From NCBI RefSeq assembly GCF_022711995.1, contig NZ_JALAHI010000018.1, forward strand, positions 1 through 44,487: a stretch of 44,487 nucleotides of DNA. The letters are read 5' to 3'. The DNA is from Enterococcus sp. Lineage in GTDB: Bacteria > Bacillota > Bacilli > Lactobacillales > Enterococcaceae. A program made the position numbers and the translations under genes. The notes under the pieces are model-generated. The model was not told where the DNA came from, made no database searches, and was given only the letters and a program-made list of their open reading frames with translations. Positions 26,968 through 35,395 of the stretch are shown piece by piece; positions within the stretch are counted from its first letter, which is position 1, and each line of letters begins with the position of its first letter.

Positions 26968-27849
26968 TCAACCACGCTGGCGTTTCCAAGCAGCCCCTAA
27001 AGTGCCATAGGTAAAGACGGCGATCCCTAACCAGATAAAGCCAAATGCGGTGAATTGTGCTGCTGAATAGGACTCATGAAACAAAAAGATCGCTAACAGC
27101 AACATGATCGTTGGATTGACATACTGAATAAATCCTAAAGTAATATACGAAACACTTTTCGTGGCTTCGGCAAACAGCAGCAATGGAATCGCCGTCACTA
27201 TACCTGCACCGACAAGCAAGAAATTCGTGTTTAGCGGATATGCCATCAACCCAACCGAAGAAAAACCGATGATATAGATCAGTGCCGCTGGCAAAATGAC
27301 GAAGGTTTCGACCGTCAATCCGGTTGCTGAACTAATTGGAATGTGTTTTTTGATCAGGCCATACGTGCTGAAGGAAAATGCCATGATCAGTGATGCGTAG
27401 GGAATCGCTCCCGTTTGAACCGAAAGCATGATTACGCCAATCGCCGCTAATCCACAGGCAATCAATCCCGTTCGACTCAAGCGCTCCTTCAAAAAAATCG
27501 TTGCCAACAAAACATTGACCAATGGATTGATGTAATAACCTAAGCTAGCCTCCATGACATGACCGGCATTGACCGTAAAAATAAAGGTAAACCAATTGAT
27601 GGAAATCAAGATTGCCGCCAAAACAATCATTCCAGCGTATTTTTTATTTTGCCAGAGGCGTTTCAATTCAGAGACAAACTGTTGCCATTTGCCACTGATT
27701 CCAATAAAGCCAAGCATAAAGACAAATGACCAAATAATACGGTAACACATGATTGCCAATGGCGAGACGCCAGTAATCAGCTTCCAATAGAGGGTGATCA
27801 ACCCCCACAGCACATAAGCCGTGATTCCCAATAGGGTTCCTTTTTTCAT
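26968..27849 (-). CDS. rarD: RarD/EamA-family (DMT) permease
   Basis: The 293-residue membrane protein has about ten helices and begins KKGTLLGITAYVLWGLITLY, very like RarD ("xGILAYLLWGLxPIYWK") of the drug/metabolite transporter superfamily. Conserved phrases such as AAILISINWFTFIFTVNAGH and ASLGYYINPLVNVLLAT fit RarD. Its substrate is unknown; E. coli RarD was linked to chloramphenicol sensitivity only by name. The ATG at 27849 gives the family length but has a weak ribosome site. An upstream in-frame ATG at 27912, followed by GAGGAGG, would add 21 non-family residues, so the true start is uncertain. Confidence 0.82.
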   Translation of the reverse strand: MKKGTLLGITAYVLWGLITLYWKLITGVSPLAIMCYRIIWSFVFMLGFIGISGKWQQFVSELKRLWQNKKYAGMIVLAAILISINWFTFIFTVNAGHVMEASLGYYINPLVNVLLATIFLKERLSRTGLIACGLAAIGVIMLSVQTGAIPYASLIMAFSFSTYGLIKKHIPISSATGLTVETFVILPAALIYIIGFSSVGLMAYPLNTNFLLVGAGIVTAIPLLLFAEATKSVSYITLGFIQYVNPTIMLLLAIFLFHESYSAAQFTAFGFIWLGIAVFTYGTLGAAWKRQRG

Positions 27850-27912
27850 TATACTAGTCGTTTTTTCCCTGCGATCGTAGGAAAACCCCAAGCAAAAAAC
27901 TTTCCTCCTCAT

Positions 27913-28150
27913 CTATAAGTTATCTTATTATAACGAAAATAAGGATTTTTCCTAGTATTTCATGAAAAAAACAGAAAAAGTCCCAACCACTGAATTTCAA
28001 ATTTTGAATAAGCAGTAAGACATTGGTGATACTCTCACGCCTTCCTCGACTCATTCCTTACACTTTTTCCAACCTTTAATCCAGGTGGCATTCACTGGGT
28101 ATAGCTTCACTTTTTTTAATTTTTGAAAGTATAAATTTCAGGCAAAAAAA
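27913..28150. other. Gene-free stretch upstream of the RarD-like gene
   Basis: I see no gene, RNA or clear element here beyond AT-rich sequence that may hold the RarD-like promoter. The hairpin element begins at about 28152. Confidence 0.4.
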
Positions 28151-28151
28151 G

Positions 28152-28317
28152 AGACTGGATCGAAGTGTGAAACTCCGAGAAAGAAGGAGGATTACACGGA
28201 AATGGCTTTGCAAAGTTTGGGACATTTCCCCTTATTTCTCGGAGGTACTTCTACTCTCGCCGTTTAGACGTGTTAAGAGCGTGGGACAAAAGTGATTTTT
28301 ACTTTTGTCCCACGCTC
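28152..28317. repeat. Composite long-hairpin element with perfect terminal hairpin
   Basis: CTCCGAGAAAGAAGG (28173-28187) pairs with CCTTATTTCTCGGAG (28230-28244), with GGAAATG (28198-28204) / CATTTCC (28223-28229) nested inside. Immediately next lies a perfect 17-base-pair hairpin, GAGCGTGGGACAAAAGT (28277-28293) and ACTTTTGTCCCACGCTC (28301-28317). The latter sits 14 bases after the stop of the minus-strand MFS gene and probably terminates it. The GGGACAAAAG end links it to the other hairpin elements of this window. Confidence 0.75.
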
Positions 28318-28330
28318 CTTGATTATTGAA

Positions 28331-29749
28331 TTAATTTTCTACTTCTATCAGAACTTCTGTGGGGTCCTTGATCAAAAATAATCCCGTGAATAATAGCAGT
28401 CCCGAAGCGACGGTCATGACTAAGAAGGAAACATTCATCCCGTGGAGCAATGCGGCGGAGCCAGTCAATGTATGACTGTTGTGAGCGACGGTGTTCATGA
28501 TGCCAACAAAAACAGCTGTGCCGATGGCACCCGCGACAGTCCGCAGTGATGTCAATAATGCGGTACCATGAGCAGTCAATTCTGAAGGAATATTTTTATT
28601 GCCCCAAGTAACAAAGGGCATCAATAAACAACCCGTGGCGGCACAACGCAAAATATTCAGACAGACCGCCATCCAAATTCCCGTATTCATATGAATAAAA
28701 AACATACCAATATTACTTAAAACCAACGAACTACCGCCAATGATCGTTAAGATACGGATACCAACTTTGTCATAGATACGGCCAGCGATAGGACTCAAAA
28801 AGGCAGAAACCAACGATCCGGGCAATACCACCAGTCCTGAGATCGTTGCAGATTTTCCAAGAATGGATTGTACATACAAAGGCATCAGCATTGAAGAGCC
28901 CATCAAAACGAGATAGAGCAAAATACTCCCAAACACACTTAGCGCATACTCTTTCGTTTTGAGGACCCGCAGATCTAAGAAAGGCACTGCTGCTTTCATT
29001 TGGCGGCGGACAAATAAGATGCCGCCAATCAGACCTATGAGCAATGCACCCAATACAGGGAGACTGGCAAAGCCATAGGTTCCGAGATTCCCGAATCCTA
29101 ATGTGAACCCGCCAAAAGTCACGGCACTGAGTAAAAAGGAGAGCAGATCAAATTTTTTCTTCGTTACATCCAAGACATCTTCAAAGACATTCAATGCCCA
29201 AATCAATGAAACAAAAACAATGGCCCCGACAATATAAAAAATCGCGTGCCAATTCAATTTATCCACGATCATTCCCGCCAATGTAGGGGCGATCACTGGT
29301 GCAGCAGTGATCGACAACCCATACCAGCCCATGATTGCGCCAATTCGATCCATAGGGTAGATCGTCAATAGAATCACTTGGGCCATTGAAATCAAAATAC
29401 CATTCCCAATGGCTTGGAGAATACGAGACATCATCATAATAGGAAAATTCGGTGCTAATGCACATAAAACCATGCCAATAAGGGCGATCACTAATGCGGA
29501 AAGATACAATTTTTTGGTAGGTACGCGATTCATCAAAAAAGCAGTCAACGGCATGACGATGGCCATGGCTAGTGAATAGCCGCTGGTCAGCCACTGTCCA
29601 GTGGTCACAGAAATTTGCAAGTCGGCCACGATAGCCGGTAATGCGGTGGTCAATGCGGTGGATAACATCGTTAGTGCGATACAAGTCAGAATCAGATTAA
29701 TAAAAATAAATGTTCTTTTACGGTTTGTCAGATTACTCGGTTGGTTCAA
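28331..29749 (-). CDS. DHA2-type MFS multidrug efflux pump (EmrB/QacA-like)
   Basis: The 472-residue membrane protein has 12-14 helices. The N-terminal half carries ALTTALPAIVADLQISVTTG and QWLTSGYSLAMAIVMPLTAF, the DHA2 pattern, and GYSLAMAIVMPLTAFLMNRV leads to the motif-A-like loop. The best start is a TTG at 29749 with GGAGG nine bases upstream. This places the start 17 bases inside the end of the MarR gene, implying translational coupling. It is cotranscribed with that MarR repressor and is the probable target of induction by toxic compounds. Exact substrates are unknown. An earlier TTG at 29785 lacks a ribosome site. Confidence 0.88.
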   Translation of the reverse strand: MNQPSNLTNRKRTFIFINLILTCIALTMLSTALTTALPAIVADLQISVTTGQWLTSGYSLAMAIVMPLTAFLMNRVPTKKLYLSALVIALIGMVLCALAPNFPIMMMSRILQAIGNGILISMAQVILLTIYPMDRIGAIMGWYGLSITAAPVIAPTLAGMIVDKLNWHAIFYIVGAIVFVSLIWALNVFEDVLDVTKKKFDLLSFLLSAVTFGGFTLGFGNLGTYGFASLPVLGALLIGLIGGILFVRRQMKAAVPFLDLRVLKTKEYALSVFGSILLYLVLMGSSMLMPLYVQSILGKSATISGLVVLPGSLVSAFLSPIAGRIYDKVGIRILTIIGGSSLVLSNIGMFFIHMNTGIWMAVCLNILRCAATGCLLMPFVTWGNKNIPSELTAHGTALLTSLRTVAGAIGTAVFVGIMNTVAHNSHTLTGSAALLHGMNVSFLVMTVASGLLLFTGLFLIKDPTEVLIEVEN

Positions 29750-30188
29750 TAGATTCCGCCTCCATGCGTTGGTAATAAGCTTCAATTTTTTCTAACCCGC
29801 GACCAAAGGCTTGTTTTTCTTCTTCTGTTAGATCGGTCAACATATCTTGGTGTGCTTTGCTGCGTTTTTGTTTCATCGCAGCAGCTTCAACTTTTCCTTC
29901 TTTCGTTAGTGAGATCAACTGGATCCGTTTATCTTGCGGTGATGTTTCTTTTTTGATCCAGCCTTTTTTCTCCATTTTTTTTATGAGCTCCCCTGCTGAT
30001 GTCGAGCGGATCGCCAAATAGGCGGCTAAATCTTTCTGATTCAGCGTGCCGCGTTCATCCAAAACCAGCAAACAGTTGAACTGCCCCCGCCCAGGCATGA
30101 AGGGACCATATTTTCTTTCAGAATAACGACGATTCAATTTATACACTTCAAAAAACCGTTCAACGATCTTTTGCTCTGAGTAAGACAT
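29733..30188 (-). CDS. MarR-family repressor of the MFS efflux operon
   Basis: The 151-residue protein has the MarR winged helix-turn-helix (NQKDLAAYLAIRSTSAGELI about residues 48-67, wing KKETSPQDKRIQLISLTKEG). AAAAGGAG precedes the ATG. It is the first gene of an operon with the MFS pump, behind a promoter carrying two GGTACC-centred palindromes. The simplest model is autorepression together with repression of the pump. Its recognition helix region (IRSTSAGELI) is comparable to that of the other MarR in the window (LRPSSLAELL), and both use GGTACC-type operators. Confidence 0.93.
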   Translation of the reverse strand: MSYSEQKIVERFFEVYKLNRRYSERKYGPFMPGRGQFNCLLVLDERGTLNQKDLAAYLAIRSTSAGELIKKMEKKGWIKKETSPQDKRIQLISLTKEGKVEAAAMKQKRSKAHQDMLTDLTEEEKQAFGRGLEKIEAYYQRMEAESIEPTE

Positions 30189-30220
30189 ATGTATTGCTCC
30201 TTTTTGCTCATTAAGACCAA

Positions 30221-30282
30221 TTAAATAGGTACCTATTTAACAGACTGTTCTCTATTTTACATAGGTACCTACCTATTGTCAA
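30221..30282 (-). promoter_or_regulatory. MarR-operon promoter with two GGTACC operators
   Basis: On the minus strand TTGACA (reverse of 30277-30282), 17 bases, TAAAAT (reverse of 30254-30259). One palindrome (TAGGTACCTA, 30262-30271) lies in the spacer; a perfect 20-base palindrome, TTAAATAGGTACCTATTTAA (30221-30240), lies just downstream of the -10. The layout copies that of the marR-lmrA promoter at 10094-10153. Confidence 0.9.
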
Positions 30283-30298
30283 GGTTCCTTTTACATAC

Positions 30299-30333
30299 AA
30301 AAAAAGCACTTCTCTCCCAAGAGAGAAATGCTT
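30299..30333 (-). terminator. Terminator of the dus gene
   Basis: On the minus strand AAGCATTTCTCTC (reverse of 30321-30333), a four-base loop and GAGAGAAGTGCTT (reverse of 30304-30316) form a 13-base stem followed by a T-run (reverse of the A-run at 30299-30305). Confidence 0.85.
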
Positions 30334-30335
30334 GG

Positions 30336-31346
30336 TTATTTGTGCTCCTCAGTATCTGATACTTCTTCAGACAATGATCCCGCAGCTTTGGTGGCCTGAA
30401 ACGCCGCTAACAGTTCACGAACTTCATCCGTCGACTTAGTGGTCATTAATTTTGCCCGCAAATCACTCGCCCCAGGAAACCCTTTGACATAAATCTTAAA
30501 GAAGCGATGCAAACCAGCGATAGATCGGGGAACCATTGCTGCATAATGGTCTTGCAGATCTAGCTGCAATTGTAGCAGCCCTAATAATTCCTCCGATGTA
30601 TGTTCTTTAGGTTCTTTCTCAAAAGCATAAGGATTTTTAAAAATGCCCCGTCCGATCATGATCCCGTCTACCCCATACTGTTGGGCCAAAGCCAGCCCTG
30701 CTTGTCGATCAGGAATATCGCCATTGATGGTGATCAACGTTTGAGGTGCCACTCGATCACGAATCGCTAGAACTTCCGGGATCAAATCCCAGTGAGCAGG
30801 AACTTTGCTCATTTCTTTGCGGGTCCGCAAATGAACAGAAAGATTGGCAATGTCTTGTTGCAACAAGTGAGTGAGCCACGCCTCCATCTCAGCCATTTCC
30901 GTGTAACCGATCCGGGTTTTGACACTGACAGGCAAACCACCTGCTTTTGCCGCTTCAATCAATTCTGCCGCCACCTCGGGACGCAAGATCAAACCGCTGC
31001 CTTTGCCGCGACCGGCAACATTGGGTACCGGACACCCCATATTGATATCGATCCCTTTAAAGCCCATTTCCGCCATTCCTATACTCATTTGCCGGAAAAA
31101 TTCCGGCTTATCTCCCCAAATATGGGCAACGATCGGTTGTTCATCTTCTGTGAATGTCAGTCGTCCACGAACACTCTCGATCCCATCTGGATGGCAGTAA
31201 CTATCTGAATTGGTAAATTCCGTAAAGAAAACATCTGGTGCCCCTGCTGTCTGCACAACATGGCGGAACACGACATCTGTCACATCTTCCATTGGTGCTA
31301 AAATAAAAAAAGGCTTCGGTAACTCCGCCCAAAAATTTGTTGTCAT
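30336..31346 (-). CDS. dus: tRNA-dihydrouridine synthase
   Basis: The 336-residue FMN enzyme reduces uridines in tRNA to dihydrouridine. The N-terminal TIM barrel starts [17 protein letters not shown], and the catalytic Cys105 is in [16 protein letters not shown]-binding stretches are visible ([32 protein letters not shown]). GGAGCG precedes the ATG at 31346, preferred to 31379. The DusC/DusB type cannot be settled by eye. It is not operonic with its neighbours. Confidence 0.93.
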   Translation of the reverse strand: MTTNFWAELPKPFFILAPMEDVTDVVFRHVVQTAGAPDVFFTEFTNSDSYCHPDGIESVRGRLTFTEDEQPIVAHIWGDKPEFFRQMSIGMAEMGFKGIDINMGCPVPNVAGRGKGSGLILRPEVAAELIEAAKAGGLPVSVKTRIGYTEMAEMEAWLTHLLQQDIANLSVHLRTRKEMSKVPAHWDLIPEVLAIRDRVAPQTLITINGDIPDRQAGLALAQQYGVDGIMIGRGIFKNPYAFEKEPKEHTSEELLGLLQLQLDLQDHYAAMVPRSIAGLHRFFKIYVKGFPGASDLRAKLMTTKSTDEVRELLAAFQATKAAGSLSEEVSDTEEHK

Positions 31347-31435
31347 GCTTTCCGCTCCATTTCTTAGTGACCGGATCACTTTTTTGATCCAACTTACAAA
31401 AACATAGTTATTATACTAGGAATAACCGAAAGAAG

Positions 31436-31470
31436 CAAAAAGCGAAACCATCTGCACTCATGGTCTCGCT
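31436..31470 (-). terminator. Terminator overlapping the Bcr-type MFS stop
   Basis: On the minus strand AGCGAGACCAT and ATGGTTTCGCT (31460-31470 with 31441-31451) form an 11-base stem that includes the stop codon of the gene; a short T-run follows (reverse of 31436-31440). Confidence 0.8.
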
Positions 31471-32633
31471 TCTTGTTTCATTACTCGATATAAGCCTAAT
31501 GCACCGATTTCGCATAAAAAGATCAGTAACGCTAGTGGCAGATAGGTATGACTGCCCATGATCCCCACTAGCGGCGTACAAATGATCCCGATGCTGTACA
31601 TGCCGATCCCTAAGATCGAGGAAGCGACCCCAGCGTGTTTGCCTTGCCGATCCATGGCTAATGTAGTTACCACCGAATTGACGATCCCTAATGTCGCCAC
31701 GACTAGAAATAGCCCAATGATCGCTAATGCAATGGAATTTCTGATACCACTCAGCATTACTAGGACACTACCGATAAAGCCGACCACCAAGCCGCTGCCT
31801 AACTGTTGGATCAAAGACAATCGTCGCGACAAGATTCCAGAAAGTTCCGCAGTTACAATGATACCGATCCCGTTGATACCATAAAGGACACTATACATCT
31901 GATCACTGAGACCATAAACATTTTGGAACATGAAGGATGAACCTGAAATATAACTAAACAATGCACCATAAATAAATCCTTGGATAAGCACCAGTAACAC
32001 AAAGATGCGGTCAGATAAAACAGCGTGCCAGCCTGATTCCTTTTGCTTGGCGTGGGATTGAGGCTGCAATGTTTCCTGATAGCCAAAAAGGATACCTAGC
32101 AATAGCAGTATTCCTAGCCCACCTAAAAAAAGAAAAATCGTTTGCCAAGAAGCCACTGCCAAAATCACACTGCCTAGCAATGGGGAAATGATCGGGAAAA
32201 TACCGTTCACTGCAATCAGCATCGCAAAAAACTTCGTCAATCGTTCGCCGGTAAATAAATCTTTCGCAATCGCACGGGTCAAAACGATCCCCGCGGAACT
32301 AGCGATTCCTTGCAAGAGACGCAAACCTAGGAATAACCAAATATTTTGAACCAATGGTACCAGTAGACAACAAAGGATAGCCACCGCTACTCCTGTTGCG
32401 AGCGGTTTTTTCCGTCCAATACGGTCACTAAGTGCACCAATCGCTAATGGTCCTAATGCCAAGCCGATCAGGCACATGGTCAAACTCATCTGCGTGAGAG
32501 AAGCACTAATACCTAATTCTTTTTGAATAACTGGAAAAGCCGGTAAATAGGCATCCATCAGTAACGGACCATAGGCGCTCAATGTGCCTAGCAATAAGGA
32601 AAGCCAAATGATTCTCCCTTTTGATAACACCAT
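31458..32633 (-). CDS. Bcr/CflA-type MFS drug efflux pump
   Basis: The 391-residue protein has 12 helices. It opens with the Bcr/CflA signature SAYGPLLMDAYLPAFPVIQK, and motif A is in GALSDRIGRKKPLATG. Relatives export bicyclomycin, chloramphenicol or sulfonamides. The start at 32633 has AAAAGGAG nine bases upstream; the ATG three codons earlier lies on top of that site. A terminator-like hairpin lies in the leader (32658-32700), hinting at control by attenuation. Substrates are unknown. Confidence 0.9.
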   Translation of the reverse strand: MVLSKGRIIWLSLLLGTLSAYGPLLMDAYLPAFPVIQKELGISASLTQMSLTMCLIGLALGPLAIGALSDRIGRKKPLATGVAVAILCCLLVPLVQNIWLFLGLRLLQGIASSAGIVLTRAIAKDLFTGERLTKFFAMLIAVNGIFPIISPLLGSVILAVASWQTIFLFLGGLGILLLLGILFGYQETLQPQSHAKQKESGWHAVLSDRIFVLLVLIQGFIYGALFSYISGSSFMFQNVYGLSDQMYSVLYGINGIGIIVTAELSGILSRRLSLIQQLGSGLVVGFIGSVLVMLSGIRNSIALAIIGLFLVVATLGIVNSVVTTLAMDRQGKHAGVASSILGIGMYSIGIICTPLVGIMGSHTYLPLALLIFLCEIGALGLYRVMKQEARP

Positions 32634-32657
32634 TTTTTCCATCTCCTTTTCACTCTA

Positions 32658-32700
32658 AAAAACCCACCTCTAGAATACTAGCTGATTCTGTTGGGTTTTT
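32658..32700 (-). terminator. Terminator-like hairpin in the leader of the MFS gene
   Basis: On the minus strand AAAAACCCA and TGGGTTTTT (32692-32700 with 32658-32666) pair, with AGAAT/ATTCT nested inside, and a T-run follows. It ends about 25 bases before the start codon, so it is either an attenuator of the pump or the end of an upstream transcript. Confidence 0.65.
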
Positions 32701-32756
32701 CAATGAGAATTTTTCTTAATTTCAGATTTTTTTAAACAAATAAAACAATTCAACAC

Positions 32757-32790
32757 AAAAAAAGGTCCTTGCCTCCTTCAGCAAGGTACC
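32757..32790 (-). terminator. Second terminator-like hairpin between lacI-type gene and MFS gene
   Basis: On the minus strand GGTACCTTGC, an eight-base loop and GCAAGGACC (32781-32790 with about 32764-32772) form a stem followed by seven T. It could belong to the pump leader or back up the LacI-gene terminator. Confidence 0.65.
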
Positions 32791-32845
32791 GATAGCTGCA
32801 AAAAATTTTCTGAACAACTCTTTGCCAACACAAACCAACACAAAT

Positions 32846-32880
32846 AAAAGAGCTATGACAACAGACTTGTCACAGCTCTC
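32846..32880 (-). terminator. Terminator of the LacI-type gene
   Basis: GAGCTATGACA (32850-32860) and TGTCACAGCTC (32869-32879) form a stem with one mismatch. On the minus strand it is followed by TTTTATTTG. The rest of the gap to 33032 shows nothing else I can name. Confidence 0.7.
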
Positions 32881-33032
32881 TTGAGCAACCAGAAACAGCT
32901 ACTTGTGGCATCAACCGAAAGGACCCAAACGTTTACGAAGTTCTTTTCGGAAATTCTTTCTTCTTGAATCAGAGCAGAGAACTTCTAGCTCTATCCTTTT
33001 CCTCTAATTTTCAAAATGAGCCCCCTGCCGAT

Positions 33033-34082
33033 TCAACTAGATTCACCCAAGATCAGTCGAGGATAAATTTTTCGTGATTCGCTAATTTCAGTTCCTTCCA
33101 TCACACCAATCAAATGTTCGACGGTTAGCGCACTTAAGTCGGTCAAATTGTGATCAATAGACGTAATCCGAGGATTATTAAAGATACTTTCTGAAAAATG
33201 TTCACAGCTGGCAACCCCTGTATGTAGATCTCCTACTGTATCCAGCAGCCCCCGCAACACCCCTTGAGCAACGCGGTCGTTGATTGCTATCACCGCATCA
33301 AAATCTACTGTTGTCTCCAGTAACTGCAAAACGCCGTCATAGCCGTCTTGGGCATAGAAATTATTATTCACCACCAGTCGGTCATCGAAAGGTAAGTGGT
33401 GTTGCTGCAACGTATTCTTAAACGTTGCTAAACGTGCATTTGTGACCCACCCTGAAGGATTTCCACCAATAAAAGCCATTCGCTTAAAACCTTTTTTAAT
33501 CATGTGCGTCACAAGAAGCTGCGTAACCAACTCTTGATCGCGTTCAATAAAAACGATGGAGGCATTTGATTGGGCTAACTCAGAAATTTGCCGCCCTACA
33601 ATGATCATGGGAATATTCGCGGCAACATGTTGTACCACCGATAAATATTCTTGATCCAAAGTTACCCGATCAATCAGTCCACCTAATAAGATGACAGCAT
33701 CAAAATTCTTTTCTTGAATTTGTTTAAAAATAGTTATCTCAATTTCTTTCTTTTTTTCGTCGGTTTGCGAATTTGCCGTTTGCGTATCAAAAAGAGAAAG
33801 GGTGTACCCTTTATCGACTAAGTTTTGCTCGATATTTGCAACAAATTGATAGAAATAAGGATTAGTAATATCGGAAACGACCAGCGCAATCATATTTGTC
33901 CGTTTTGAAACCATTCCTCTAGCCAACATACTTGGTCGGTAATTGTGTTCTTGGATGATTTTATCGATTTTTTCTTTTGTTTTTTTTGATACACCATGAT
34001 CATCGTTTATGGCTCGCGAGACAGTGCTAACAGACACACCTGCCATTTTCGCAATATCTTTGATCGTAATCTTAGTATTCAT
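33033..34082 (-). CDS. LacI-family repressor
   Basis: The 349-residue protein has an N-terminal LacI helix-turn-helix and hinge (TIKDIAKMAGVSVSTVSRAI, then NYRPSMLARGM) and a periplasmic-binding-protein-like sugar sensor (about 65-345, ALVVSDITNPYFYQFVANIE). The start at 34082 has GGGGAT upstream; a GTG four codons earlier sits on that site. It is divergent from the SIS-PTS operon, whose promoter carries a strong LacI-type palindrome, so it is the probable repressor of that operon and responds to the imported sugar or its phosphate. Confidence 0.93.
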   Translation of the reverse strand: MNTKITIKDIAKMAGVSVSTVSRAINDDHGVSKKTKEKIDKIIQEHNYRPSMLARGMVSKRTNMIALVVSDITNPYFYQFVANIEQNLVDKGYTLSLFDTQTANSQTDEKKKEIEITIFKQIQEKNFDAVILLGGLIDRVTLDQEYLSVVQHVAANIPMIIVGRQISELAQSNASIVFIERDQELVTQLLVTHMIKKGFKRMAFIGGNPSGWVTNARLATFKNTLQQHHLPFDDRLVVNNNFYAQDGYDGVLQLLETTVDFDAVIAINDRVAQGVLRGLLDTVGDLHTGVASCEHFSESIFNNPRITSIDHNLTDLSALTVEHLIGVMEGTEISESRKIYPRLILGESS

Positions 34083-34159
34083 CGTTATCCCCACATTTCT
34101 AGAAGTATCTCTACCTATTATGTTTTAAAAAATCTAATCGGTCAATGATCGGCAAGAAA

Positions 34160-34267
34160 TAGATAACGTTTCCTAAAACTTTGCTAAGCAATTAAAAGAT
34201 ACCGAAAAAAATCATTGATTTTAATTATATATAGAGCTATACTAACTTTCGGAAACGTTACCGAAAA
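34160..34267. promoter_or_regulatory. Divergent LacI-type operators and SIS-PTS promoter
   Basis: TTGATT (34215-34220), 17 bases, TATACT (34238-34243) drives the plus-strand operon. TTTCGGAAACGTTACCGAAA (34247-34266) is an almost perfect 20-base palindrome just downstream, with the LacI-family AACGTT core. A second half-conserved site, GATAACGTTTCC (34162-34173), lies nearer the repressor gene. Two sites about 90 bases apart would allow looping and autoregulation. Confidence 0.88.
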
Positions 34268-34287
34268 ACTACGAGGAGGTTTATTCT

Positions 34288-35367
34288 ATGAAACAAGCTA
34301 TTCCCACAATGATGACCTATATCAATGAGGAACAAGAGATCTTTGAGAAGATTTTGAAAGGGTACCCAGAGAATGTGCCAACGATCAACGGAAAAAACTG
34401 GTTGATTTTAGCCACCGGATCCAGTATCAATGCTGCTTTCAGTGCAAAATACTACATCGAAAAAATCACCGATGTCCACATCGCCATTGAAGAGCCATTC
34501 AAATTCAATTACTACGAAAAAATGCGCCCAGAAATTGATGTTGTGATTGGGGTTTCTCAAAGCGGCGAAAGTACATCTACGATCAATGCACTTAAAAAAA
34601 TTAGTCAAGAACACCCAGAAATCACTCGAATCGGATTAACCGGCAAAGTAGACAGTGAATTGGCCACTATCGTTGAAACAGTGATCGATATCGAAAATGG
34701 CGAAGAACGAGTGGGCTACGTGACCAAAGGTTTCTCCGCAACGATTTTAAAGTTGATGCTCACAGGCTTAAAAACAGCTGTTCAAGCAAATGAACTCACC
34801 CCTGCTCAAGAAGCAAAAGAACTACAAGAGTTTCAGACCGCGATTACACAAGTGCCTACAATCATTTCTAAAACAGAAGCTTTCTTCGACCGCTGGGCTA
34901 CTCAATTTGTTCAAGCGTCCCGCTTCACAGCACTATGCTGCGGCTCGGCTTTAGGTGCTGCTTTAGAAATGCAGACCAAATTCTGTGAAACTGTCCGAGT
35001 TCCTAGTCAAGGGTTGGATATCGAAGTCTTTATGCACGGACCTTATCTGGAAGTCAATCCGAACCATCAGCTATTTTTCATTGAAACAAACTCACCCGTT
35101 AACGATCGCTTGCTGCGCTTGCGAGAGTATGAAGCACAGCACGTCAAAAACGCGTATACAGTCACCTTAAATAAAAGCAAGAACGAGCGGACCCTCGGTT
35201 TAGATTTGGCTGTGGATGAATACAAAGCACCTTTATTTGTCGTGATTCCATTCCAAATTCTTGCCCATCATATTGCCGAAGCATTAGGCAACAACCTGCC
35301 AAAACGGATTTATACCGACTTTGGCGTCGCTATGAGTAGTAAAACAAAGCCTGGTGACTATGCGTAA
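34288..35367 (+). CDS. SIS-domain sugar-phosphate protein (GlmS C-terminal/FrlB-like)
   Basis: The 359-residue protein has two SIS domains, like the isomerase half of GlmS or the deglycases FrlB/GfrF. The phosphosugar loops are ILATGSSINAAFSA (about 38-51) and GVSQSGESTSTINAL (about 90-104). A conserved Glu (MQTKFCETVRVPSQ) and EVFMHGPYLEV lie in the second domain. It lacks the glutaminase domain, so it is not a whole GlmS. AGGAGG precedes the ATG. Followed 28 bases later by a PTS permease, it probably deaminates or isomerises an amino-sugar or glycated-amine 6-phosphate produced by that permease. The substrate is undetermined. Confidence 0.85.
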   Translation: MKQAIPTMMTYINEEQEIFEKILKGYPENVPTINGKNWLILATGSSINAAFSAKYYIEKITDVHIAIEEPFKFNYYEKMRPEIDVVIGVSQSGESTSTINALKKISQEHPEITRIGLTGKVDSELATIVETVIDIENGEERVGYVTKGFSATILKLMLTGLKTAVQANELTPAQEAKELQEFQTAITQVPTIISKTEAFFDRWATQFVQASRFTALCCGSALGAALEMQTKFCETVRVPSQGLDIEVFMHGPYLEVNPNHQLFFIETNSPVNDRLLRLREYEAQHVKNAYTVTLNKSKNERTLGLDLAVDEYKAPLFVVIPFQILAHHIAEALGNNLPKRIYTDFGVAMSSKTKPGDYA

Positions 35368-35395
35368 GCACCCACTTTTTTGAGGAGGAAAAAAA

